Assembly: GCA_003537575.1 (NCBI GenBank)
Contig: DPRS01000027.1
Location: 102,109 to 120,576, forward strand
Direction of reading: 5' to 3'
Source of the DNA: Oxalobacteraceae bacterium
GTDB lineage: Bacteria; Pseudomonadota; Gammaproteobacteria; Burkholderiales; Burkholderiaceae_D
DNA: 18,468 nt
Each line of letters opens with the position of its first letter. Within the stretch, counting starts at the first letter, position 1. The translations under genes were made by a program, and so were the position numbers. Of the stretch, positions 8,263 through 14,509 are shown piece after piece. Under the pieces are notes generated by a model, which saw nothing but the letters and a program-made list of their open reading frames with translations, was not told the origin of the DNA and searched no databases.

Positions 8263-9192
8263 TCAATCCTTCGGCATGGCCGCCATCCAGTCCGCCAGGC
8301 GTTCGAACAGCTTGCCGCTGCGCATGCGCTCGATCCACCACTTGAGCGCCGCGCCCTTTTCACCCGTGCGCCAGGCCATGTAGAAGGTCTCGACTGGCTT
8401 AGCTTCCTCGACCTTCTTTTCCACCAACAAGCCACGCTGGATTGCCGAGCGTGCGTATGGCTCGGGCAGAAAGCCGAAACCGAGCCCCGCCAGGTGCAAC
8501 TGGTACTTGGTATGCATGTCGGCCACGGTCAGCGTATCCTGCCCGAACAGCAGGCCGACGGTGCGCACCGGCATATGGCGCGCGGAATCGGCGATGGCGA
8601 TCGCCCGGTGTTCGTGCAACTCGGCCTTGCCGATCCGGCGCGTCACGCGCGCCAGCGGATGCGTCGGCGCCACCACGAACACGAAAGGCAGCTTGCCGAT
8701 CGGTTCGGCGGAATAACCGCCGCCCGAAGGCCCCGCGCCGGCTGCGCCGATCAACAGGTCGGCGCGCCGGTCCAGCAAGGCTTCCCAGGCGCCCGACAGC
8801 ACTTCCTGCCCGATGCGCAGGCGCGTCTGGTCGGCGACCTGGTAAAAAGCGGCGATATCGTCTTGCAAGGCGGCGCCGGAAAACATCGCATCCATGCAGA
8901 TCGTCAGTTCGGTTTCCCATCCCGACGCCACCCGCCGCACGCGCGATTCGAGGTCGCTGGCAGCCTTGAGCAGATAACGCCCTTCCGTGAGCAACTCCTG
9001 TCCTGCCGGCGTCAGGCTGACTTTCGGCCCCATGCGCTCGAACAGTTGCACGCCCAGCTCATCCTCCAGCTTGGAAACGGTATAGGAAATCGTTGAAGGC
9101 ACGCGAAACAGCTCTTTACCGGCTGCAGAAAACGAACCGCGGCGATCGATCGCATCCATGATTTGCAGGGCATCCAGGCTGATACTTAGCAT
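8263..9192 (-). CDS. yhaJ: LysR-type regulator, YhaJ-like
   Basis: This DNA-binding regulator has an N-terminal winged helix-turn-helix (residues 4-62, LDALQIMDAIDRRGSFSAAG with RVPSTISYTVSKLE) and a C-terminal effector domain, 309 residues in total. It resembles E. coli YhaJ, which responds to quinol-like aromatic breakdown products: shared features include MDAIDRRGSF, GWETxLTI, VLxGAWE, IAxADxAR and the late MAWR. The neighbours (yqjG and a pirin, as around E. coli yhaJ) support this. It is not OxyR, because it has a single cysteine (C99) and lacks the OxyR redox pair. The ATG at 9192 has no clear ribosome site, but upstream in-frame codons lack another ATG. Its start abuts the operator at 9193-9206, so autorepression is likely. 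Confidence 0.85.
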   Translation of the reverse strand: MLSISLDALQIMDAIDRRGSFSAAGKELFRVPSTISYTVSKLEDELGVQLFERMGPKVSLTPAGQELLTEGRYLLKAASDLESRVRRVASGWETELTICMDAMFSGAALQDDIAAFYQVADQTRLRIGQEVLSGAWEALLDRRADLLIGAAGAGPSGGGYSAEPIGKLPFVFVVAPTHPLARVTRRIGKAELHEHRAIAIADSARHMPVRTVGLLFGQDTLTVADMHTKYQLHLAGLGFGFLPEPYARSAIQRGLLVEKKVEEAKPVETFYMAWRTGEKGAALKWWIERMRSGKLFERLADWMAAMPKD

Positions 9193-9264
9193 TCGATTTT
9201 TTCGATGATTAGTTGGTAAATTTTCCGTTTTTGTTTTTCGCCCTGCCGCCCCATACTTCACTGA
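9193..9264 (+). promoter_or_regulatory. LysR-type promoter driving yqjG, twin of the pirin promoter
   Basis: TCGATTTTTTCGAT (9193-9206) contains a T-N11-A box with dyad symmetry. The palindrome GGTAAATTTTCC follows at 9215-9226, then a -35-like TTTTGT at 9229-9234, a 17-base spacer and the -10 CATACT at 9252-9257. With transcription starting near 9264 the box centres at about -65 and the palindrome at about -43, the usual recognition and activation positions for LysR-type regulators. The same elements at the same spacing precede the pirin gene. The start site is inferred. Confidence 0.7.
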
Positions 9265-9527
9265 ATCAGCCAATCACCATAGAGATCAGGATGAAACCGC
9301 TGACGATGCTTTAATTTATTCTTTCGAAATTATTGCACAACAATACCATACCAGGCCCATACGAAACCGGCGACAGGCAACCCTGCTCATGAAGAGATAC
9401 GGAGAACACTATCGAGGAGCTCTCGGCGCCCGGCATTCTTCGCACCGCGCGTTAAAATCGTCTGCTCTGCAGCGTCGGCATGCCGCTGCGCAGCGCCGAC
9501 TCATCACCATTTTTTTCGGAGGACGAC
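9265..9527 (+). other. long 5' leader region of yqjG
   Basis: About 260 bases separate the inferred start of transcription from the yqjG start codon. The leader contains a tiny frame (MKPLTML, 9291-9314). It also has a GC-rich dyad, GTCGGC with GCCGAC (about 9474-9500), enclosing GCTGCGCAGC. A second promoter inside this stretch cannot be excluded. No known riboswitch was recognised. Confidence 0.35.
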
Positions 9528-10514
9528 ATGGGTTTGCTGATCAAGGGACAATGGAGCGATCAGTGGTATGACACCGACGCCACCGAGGGATGCTTCGTGC
9601 GCAGTGAAGCGCAATTCCGCAACTGGGTGACCGCGGACGGCTCACCCGGCCCCACCGGCTCTGGCGGCTTTGCCGCCGAAGCCGGCCGCTACCATCTGTA
9701 CGTATCGCTGGCTTGCCCGTGGGCGCACCGAGCGTTGATCTTCCGCGCCCTCAAAGGGCTGGAAAAGTGCATCAGCCTGTCGGTCGTCAATCCCTTCATG
9801 GGCAGCCAGGGCTGGACCTTCGAGCCGGATGCCGGGGTGGTTGCCGACCCGGTCAACCATGCCCGCTATCTGCACCAGATCTATACCGCGGCAAAGCCGG
9901 ACTACAGCGGGCGCGTGACCGTGCCCATCCTCTGGGACACAAAAACCGGCACGATCGTCAGCAATGAATCCGCCGACATCATTCGCATGTTCAACAGCGC
10001 CTTCGATGCGTTGGGGGCGGCGCCGGGGGACTATAGTCCGCAAGCGCTGCGGGACGAAATCGACGAGATCAATGCCTTCGTCTATCAGAACGTCAACAAT
10101 GGCGTATACCGGGCGGGTTTCGCCACCACGCAGCACGCCTACGAGGAAGCCGTCACCGCCCTGTTCGCGGCACTGGAATCACTGGAGTCGCGCCTGGCGC
10201 GGCAGCGCTATCTGATGGGTGAACGCATTACCGAAGCCGACTGGCGGCTGTTCACCACCCTGCTCCGATTCGATGCCGTGTACCACGGCCATTTCAAGTG
10301 CAACCTCAAGCGCCTGGTCGATTTTCCCAACCTGTGGGCCCATACCCGCGAACTGTATCAATGGCCCGGCATCGCCGCCACAGTCGACATGACCCACATC
10401 AAGGGTCATTACTACCGCAGCCATCCCACCATCAATCCGACCCGGATCGTGCCGCTGGGCCCGCTGCTGGATTTCACCGCACCGCATGGCAGAGACGCCG
10501 CGACGCGCGAATAA
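9528..10514 (+). CDS. yqjG: glutathionyl-hydroquinone reductase
   Basis: This is a glutathione-S-transferase of the Xi class (YqjG/ECM4/PcpF) that reduces glutathionyl-hydroquinones to hydroquinones using glutathione. The 328-residue product has the catalytic Cys in LACPWAHRALI at C63, the position used in E. coli YqjG. The N-terminal thioredoxin-like part includes VPILWDTKTGTIVSNESADI. The all-helical C-terminal part includes RYLMGERITEADWRLFTTLLRFD and HIKGHYYRSHPTINPTRIVP. The ATG at 9528 has an excellent GGAGG seven bases upstream; an earlier in-frame ATG at 9480 has none. It is divergent from the YhaJ-like regulator and is probably activated by it through the promoter at 9193-9264. Confidence 0.95.
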   Translation: MGLLIKGQWSDQWYDTDATEGCFVRSEAQFRNWVTADGSPGPTGSGGFAAEAGRYHLYVSLACPWAHRALIFRALKGLEKCISLSVVNPFMGSQGWTFEPDAGVVADPVNHARYLHQIYTAAKPDYSGRVTVPILWDTKTGTIVSNESADIIRMFNSAFDALGAAPGDYSPQALRDEIDEINAFVYQNVNNGVYRAGFATTQHAYEEAVTALFAALESLESRLARQRYLMGERITEADWRLFTTLLRFDAVYHGHFKCNLKRLVDFPNLWAHTRELYQWPGIAATVDMTHIKGHYYRSHPTINPTRIVPLGPLLDFTAPHGRDAATRE

Positions 10515-10607
10515 GGCACGACACTCATTCCGTTCACGGCGCAAAAAAATCGCCGCAGGAAAAGGCCTTATGACTGGCGCAGGGCCGCTTGCGCGCCGAT
10601 TGAATGT

Positions 10608-10679
10608 TCGATATTTTCGATAGAAACACGGCAAATTTTCCGTTTTTCAATTGCCGTGGCGCTCCCTATACTAAAACCA
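10608..10679 (+). promoter_or_regulatory. LysR-type promoter driving the pirin gene, twin of the yqjG promoter
   Basis: TCGATATTTTCGAT (10608-10621) carries the T-N11-A dyad. GGCAAATTTTCC lies at 10630-10641, a -35-like TTTTCA at 10644-10649, a 17-base spacer and the -10 TATACT at 10667-10672. Box-to-palindrome (22 bases) and box-to-minus-10 (59 bases) distances are the same as before yqjG. The flanking run AAATTTTCCGTTTTT is identical in both. Transcription would begin near 10679, leaving a leader of about 110 bases. Confidence 0.72.
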
Positions 10680-10790
10680 ACTTCTCTCTCATAGAGCGTA
10701 TCAACACGATCAAAGGCATGAAATCTTCCTGTTGAAATCGTTCGAATCCATCGAATAAATAAACCGGAAGAAGCCGGAAAGGATTGCATC

Positions 10791-11498
10791 ATGCTGGAAA
10801 TCCGTAAAAGCAATGAGCGCGGTCGGGCTCACCATGGCTGGCTCGATTCGTATCACAGCTTTTCCTTCGCCTATTACTACGACCCGGACCATACCGGCTT
10901 CGGCCCGCTCCTGGTGATTAACGAAGACCGTGTCAAGCCGGATTGCGGCTTCGGCACCCATGGGCATCGTGAAATGGAAATCATTTCCTATGTCCTCGAC
11001 GGTGCCCTGGAACATAAGGACAGCATGGGCAATATCTCGGTGCTGCGCTATGGCGACGTGCAGCGCATGAGCGCCGGCACCGGCGTGACCCATAGCGAGT
11101 ACAACCATTCTGGCAGCGAGCTCGTGCACTTCCTGCAGATCTGGATCGAGCCGAACGTAAAAGGGGTCGTGCCCAGCTACGAGGAAAAACATTTCGACAC
11201 CGCTTCCAAGCAAGGCCGGCTGCGCCTGATCGCCTCCAGCGATGGCCGCGACGGTTCCACGCTGATCCACCAGGACGCTTCGCTGTATGCCTCGCTTCTG
11301 GATGGCAGCGACCACATTGAACTGCCGCTGGCACCGGGGCGCGCCGCTTACGTGCACCTGGTGCGCGGCAAGCTGGCGGTCAACGGCGTGCCGCTGACGA
11401 CGGGCGACGCCTTGAAGATCTCGGACGAGCGCGCCGTCATTCTGGACCAGGCCGAGCAGGCCGAAGTCCTTCTATTCGATTTGCCCTACGCCGGGTAA
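10791..11498 (+). CDS. pirin family protein, YhaK/YhhW-like
   Basis: This 235-residue bicupin is of the pirin family. Members such as E. coli YhhW have quercetin 2,3-dioxygenase activity, and YhaK is a related redox-responsive protein. The metal ligands are visible in the N-terminal cupin as H57 and H59 (FGTHGHREMEIISYVLDG) and H101 and E103 (GTGVTHSEYNH), matching YhhW spacing. The C-terminal cupin lacks a clear metal set, as usual. The ATG at 10791 follows a good GGAAAGGA. It has its own LysR-type promoter at 10608-10679. The azoreductase gene follows after 64 bases without a terminator, so the two probably form an operon. The physiological substrate is unknown. Confidence 0.92.
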   Translation: MLEIRKSNERGRAHHGWLDSYHSFSFAYYYDPDHTGFGPLLVINEDRVKPDCGFGTHGHREMEIISYVLDGALEHKDSMGNISVLRYGDVQRMSAGTGVTHSEYNHSGSELVHFLQIWIEPNVKGVVPSYEEKHFDTASKQGRLRLIASSDGRDGSTLIHQDASLYASLLDGSDHIELPLAPGRAAYVHLVRGKLAVNGVPLTTGDALKISDERAVILDQAEQAEVLLFDLPYAG

Positions 11499-11562
11499 AC
11501 CCCTGAAGGGAGCGCCCACCCGGCACTCCCGATTCCTGCAACCTTTGAAAGACAAGCACACT

Positions 11563-12177
11563 ATGGCAAGCATTCTCAGCATCAACAGCAGCGTCCGCAA
11601 CCAAGGCTCGATCTCGCGCCAGGTGACCACCGAATTCCTCAACCAGTGGAAAGCCGTCCATCCCGGCGGCACGGTGGTCGAACGCGACCTGGCAGCCAAG
11701 CCGGTGCCGCACCTGACCGAACAGATGATGGGAGCATTCTTCACCCCGGCCGAACAGCGCTCGCCCGGGCAGGCGGAAACCGTCAAGCTGTCGGATGCGC
11801 TGGTAGCCGAACTGTTCGCCGCCGACGTCATCGTGATCGGCGCGCCGATGTACAATTTTTCCATCAGCTCGACGCTGAAGGCATGGATCGACCACGTCGC
11901 CCGCGCCGGCGTGACCTTCAAATACACCGAGTCCGGCCCGGTCGGCCTGGTGACAGGAAAAAAAGTCTATGTCTTCACCTCGCGCGGCGGCGTCTACACC
12001 GAAGGTCCGGGCAAGGCCATGGACTTCCATGAAACCTATCTGCGCGGCGTGCTGGGCTTCATTGGCCTCACCAATATCACTTTCATCCATACCGAGGGCC
12101 TGGCAATGGGCGAGGATGCCGCCGCCAAGGCGCTGACGCAAACCCGCACCGCCATCGGCGAACTGGCTGCTGCCTGA
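11563..12177 (+). CDS. azoR: FMN-dependent NADH-azoreductase / quinone reductase
   Basis: This flavodoxin-like oxidoreductase reduces quinones and azo compounds by two-electron transfer from NAD(P)H through FMN. The 204-residue product shows the family N-terminus (ILSINSSVRNQGSISRQVT), the FMN-binding segment GAPMYNFSISSTLKAWIDHV with ARAGVTF following, and the second FMN loop TSRGGVY. The ATG at 11563 starts at the usual position before the first strand; an upstream TTG (11545) is less likely. The ribosome site is weak (GAAAGACA). It lies 64 bases after the pirin gene and is followed by a strong terminator at 12190, so it looks like the last gene of that transcript. In this setting quinone detoxification is the likelier natural role. 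Confidence 0.93.
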   Translation: MASILSINSSVRNQGSISRQVTTEFLNQWKAVHPGGTVVERDLAAKPVPHLTEQMMGAFFTPAEQRSPGQAETVKLSDALVAELFAADVIVIGAPMYNFSISSTLKAWIDHVARAGVTFKYTESGPVGLVTGKKVYVFTSRGGVYTEGPGKAMDFHETYLRGVLGFIGLTNITFIHTEGLAMGEDAAAKALTQTRTAIGELAAA

Positions 12178-12189
12178 CTTCATCAGTAA

Positions 12190-12218
12190 GAAACGCGCTC
12201 CCTGGCGGGCGCGTTTTC
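12190..12218 (+). terminator. intrinsic terminator after azoR
   Basis: AACGCGC (12192-12198) pairs with GCGCGTT (12209-12215) across a 10-base loop, flanked by A-rich and TTTTC sequences. It begins 12 bases after the azoR stop and separates it from ribA. Confidence 0.75.
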
Positions 12219-12220
12219 AT

Positions 12221-12240
12221 TGCGCATGCACTGCGCATGC
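12221..12240. repeat. direct repeat TGCGCATGC before ribA
   Basis: TGCGCATGC occurs at 12221-12229 and again at 12232-12240, 11 bases apart. Each copy includes the palindrome GCGCATGC/GCATGC. It lies between the azoR terminator and the ribA ribosome site, where a ribA promoter or operator would be. The function is unknown. Confidence 0.4.
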
Positions 12241-12262
12241 GATCCTTTCCAGGAGACTTCTC

Positions 12263-12937
12263 ATGCTGCCGACACCGGACCAGCGCCCCGCCTTATCCAA
12301 TGCCGACGGCATCGAGCTCGTCGCTTGCTGCGACTTGCCTACGCCCTGGGCCACCTTCACTCTGCACGGCTTTATCGAGCATGCCACCGGCAAAGAGCAC
12401 CTGGCGCTGACACTGGGTGCAGTCGATGATGGCGCATCTGTGCTGGCGCGCGTGCATTCGGAATGCCTGACGGGCGACGCCCTGTTCAGCCAGCGCTGCG
12501 ACTGCGGCGCCCAGCTGGAAGCCGCATTGCGCAAGATCGCCGCCGAAGGGCGCGGTGTGTTGCTGTACTTGCGGCAGGAGGGCCGGGGCATCGGACTCAT
12601 CAACAAGATCCGCGCCTATCGGCTGCAGCAGCAAGGCGCCGATACGGTCGAAGCCAATCACAAGCTCGGCTTCGGCGACGACTTGCGCGATTACCGCCTG
12701 TGCCGGCCCATGCTTGACCGACTTGGCATTGCCAGCCTGCGATTGATGACCAACAATCCGCGCAAAATCCATGCACTGCAAGATGAAGGCGTCATCATCG
12801 TCTCACGCGTAGCCCTGGTGGTGAACCGCAACCCGTTCAATGCGCGCTATCTCGACACCAAGGCCGCCCGGCTAGGTCACTGGCTGCCGGCGGCGGCCTC
12901 GTCCCGTCAGGCACGGCTGGCAGCAGAGACCATTTGA
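12263..12937 (+). CDS. ribA: GTP cyclohydrolase II
   Basis: RibA converts GTP to 2,5-diamino-6-ribosylamino-pyrimidinone phosphate, the first step of riboflavin and hence FMN/FAD synthesis. The 224-residue protein has the zinc ligands C68, C79 and C81 in HSECLTGDALFSQRCDCG. The active-site segment YLRQEGRGIGL with NKIRAYRLQ lies at about 102-122, and LMTNNPRKIHAL at 161-172. It is a stand-alone GCH II without a RibB domain. The ATG at 12263 has AGGAG at ideal distance. It lies behind a terminator, so it probably has its own promoter. The position beside a flavin-dependent quinone reductase suggests flavin supply under the same stress; that link is inference. Confidence 0.94.
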   Translation: MLPTPDQRPALSNADGIELVACCDLPTPWATFTLHGFIEHATGKEHLALTLGAVDDGASVLARVHSECLTGDALFSQRCDCGAQLEAALRKIAAEGRGVLLYLRQEGRGIGLINKIRAYRLQQQGADTVEANHKLGFGDDLRDYRLCRPMLDRLGIASLRLMTNNPRKIHALQDEGVIIVSRVALVVNRNPFNARYLDTKAARLGHWLPAAASSRQARLAAETI

Positions 12938-13032
12938 TCCTGGCGTCGCCGGGACATGTCGAGCGGCCGGCCTCCGTCCAGCAGCACCGCGAAAATTCAT
13001 GCACTAGACAATCAGGAGCGTTTCCAGGGATC

Positions 13033-13959
13033 TCACGCCTGTTCGATTTCGTAGCCGGCCGCGACCCAGGCATCGATGCCACCGGCCAGCGGCCGCACTC
13101 GATCGTAGCCACGCTGCATCAGCAGCTTCGCCACGCGTGCCGCCGATACTTCGTTCGGGCAGGAGCAATACACGACCACCTCGCCATCGGCGGGCATATC
13201 GTGCACGAAGGTCTCGATTTCATGATCGGGAATCGTCAGGGCGCCGGGAATGCGCCCTTCCTGCTGCGCCAGCGGCGAACGCACATCGACGACGACCGGC
13301 GCGCCACCCTCCTTGCGCAAGCGGTACAGTTCATCGACCGAGATGCGCGCCATGCACAGGGATTTCATGAAACGGTGACGCTCCCACCACTTGGCCGCGA
13401 CAAACAGCGCCAGGGCAGTCGCGATCAGCAGCACGCCCCATTTTCCCAACTCTTCCAGCACGCGCAGCAGGTCGGCGACGGTGCTGCTGAAGAGCGACCC
13501 CAGCAGAATGGCCGAACCGGCCCAGAGCGTCGCGCCCAGGCCATCGGCCAACAGAAACACGCCGCGCCGCGTGCCGGTCGCGCCCGCCAGGGCACTGGCG
13601 ACCGAGGCGAAACCTGGAATGAATTTCGCCGCCAGCAGCGAAGCCGGCCCGAAGCGCAGGTAGACTGACTCGGTCTGCCTGACGCAGGAATCAGGCGACA
13701 ACGAAATGCGGCACAACGCCGCCATGACCCGGTTGCCATAGCGTCGGCCAGCCCAGTACCACGCATAGTCGGCCAGGAGTGCCGCCGCCACGGCAATTAC
13801 CAGCAACATCCACGGCGAATAGCGGGCGCTGTCGGCCAGTGCGCCAGCCACGAGCATGGTCGGATAGGCCGGCAACGGCGCGCCCAGCTGTTCAATGAAG
13901 ACGTTGAAAAAAACCACCAGCAGACCGTACTGCTCGATGAGTTCGATGATGTAGGACAT
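13033..13959 (-). CDS. DedA-family membrane protein fused to a C-terminal rhodanese domain
   Basis: This 308-residue fusion has a DedA/SNARE-associated membrane domain (about 1-190) and a rhodanese domain (about 205-305). The DedA part shows the motif FIEQLGAPLPAYPT (21-34), the later AKFIPGFASVASALAGATG and five or so hydrophobic segments. DedA proteins act as lipid or undecaprenyl-phosphate transporters. The canonical Arg of the FxxRFIPG motif is replaced by Lys (K112). The rhodanese part has VVVDVRSPLAQQEGRIPGA and the active-site loop YCSCPNEVSAARVA with two Cys (C265, C267). It ends with GGIDAWVAAGY. Rhodaneses move sulfane sulfur. The ATG at 13959 follows GAGGA. Such fusions are known in betaproteobacteria; the joint function is not. 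Confidence 0.9.
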   Translation of the reverse strand: MSYIIELIEQYGLLVVFFNVFIEQLGAPLPAYPTMLVAGALADSARYSPWMLLVIAVAAALLADYAWYWAGRRYGNRVMAALCRISLSPDSCVRQTESVYLRFGPASLLAAKFIPGFASVASALAGATGTRRGVFLLADGLGATLWAGSAILLGSLFSSTVADLLRVLEELGKWGVLLIATALALFVAAKWWERHRFMKSLCMARISVDELYRLRKEGGAPVVVDVRSPLAQQEGRIPGALTIPDHEIETFVHDMPADGEVVVYCSCPNEVSAARVAKLLMQRGYDRVRPLAGGIDAWVAAGYEIEQA

Positions 13960-14322
13960 GCATTCCTCGGAGTGTCAGCAAAGCGGCGGCGTACAGCAAC
14001 AGTCGGTGTCCGGACGCGGCATCTGCGATATTTTTGCTGAAAGATATTATGCCGCAAAACATTCATCGGTACCGTCGATGGGTAGCTTGCCGTCTCTTGT
14101 TTATCAATGAAAATTCGATAGTCTTGATCGAAATATTGATCTTTGCATGGGCGCTCGCGCAGCTCCCGCGTCATATGCGGGCTGTTGATGGGGCCCATGC
14201 CTTCATAAGCCGTGGTCGCATCAGGCTGGACATAAAAGAACGCAATGCGCGCGGCCGGGCTCTATGGTGCGCACTGGCTTGAGGATCCGTTACATCAATG
14301 ACGCAGAAAACGGCGTGACAAT
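13960..14322. other. intergenic region upstream of the DedA-rhodanese gene
   Basis: No convincing gene is seen. An open frame at 14034-14282 has no ribosome site and no recognisable product. The left part must hold the promoter of the DedA-rhodanese gene (minus strand), and an AT-rich stretch at about 14030-14140 is the likeliest place. No clear hexamers stand out. Confidence 0.4.
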
Positions 14323-14358
14323 AAAAAACCCGCAAGGCCAGTAACCATGCGGGTTTTT
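14323..14358 (-). terminator. strong terminator, probably the ancestral tRNA-Leu terminator
   Basis: AAAAACCCGCA (14324-14334) and TGCGGGTTTTT (14348-14358) form an 11-bp perfect stem with T-runs on both strands. It begins 33 bases beyond the tRNA 3'-end copy at 14391, in the direction of tRNA transcription. That is where the terminator of an uninterrupted tRNA-Leu gene would lie. It works in both directions in principle. Confidence 0.85.
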
Positions 14359-14390
14359 GATATGTGGCGATACGGCTTAATACAAGGTAT

Positions 14391-14409
14391 TGGTGCCTGA
14401 GACCGGAAT
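14391..14409 (-). repeat. attachment-site copy: 19-bp duplicate of the tRNA-Leu 3' end
   Basis: TGGTGCCTGAGACCGGAAT is identical, in the same orientation, to 16407-16425, the last 19 bases of tRNA-Leu(UAA) including CCA. The match stops on both sides. It is the distal end expected of an element inserted at the tRNA 3' end. Confidence 0.85.
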
Positions 14410-14455
14410 GCTTAATATTTTAAAATCAAATGCTTAGAAGTACACTGCGTAATAA

Positions 14456-14483
14456 TTGCGGAGGAAAAATTAAATTTTCGCAA
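14456..14483 (-). terminator. possible terminator after the ATPase gene
   Basis: TTGCG (14456-14460) and CGCAA (14479-14483) enclose a partly self-complementary AAAATT/AATTTT core. It starts 27 bases beyond the ATPase stop codon. The weak outer stem and lack of a trailing T-run leave it uncertain. Confidence 0.35.
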
Positions 14484-14509
14484 GATTAGAAGTCGCAAAT
14501 TGTATTGCC

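Noticed and set aside
8263..9192. Calling the LysR gene beside katG oxyR
   Set aside because: The protein has one cysteine, lacks the OxyR redox pair and matches YhaJ features and gene neighbourhood instead.
9389..9571. Upstream open frame overlapping the yqjG start
   Set aside because: It runs in another frame through the yqjG ribosome site and has no family resemblance.
14034..14282. Plus-strand open frame of 82 codons upstream of the island
   Set aside because: It has no ribosome site or recognisable family. It overlaps the promoter region of the DedA-rhodanese gene.
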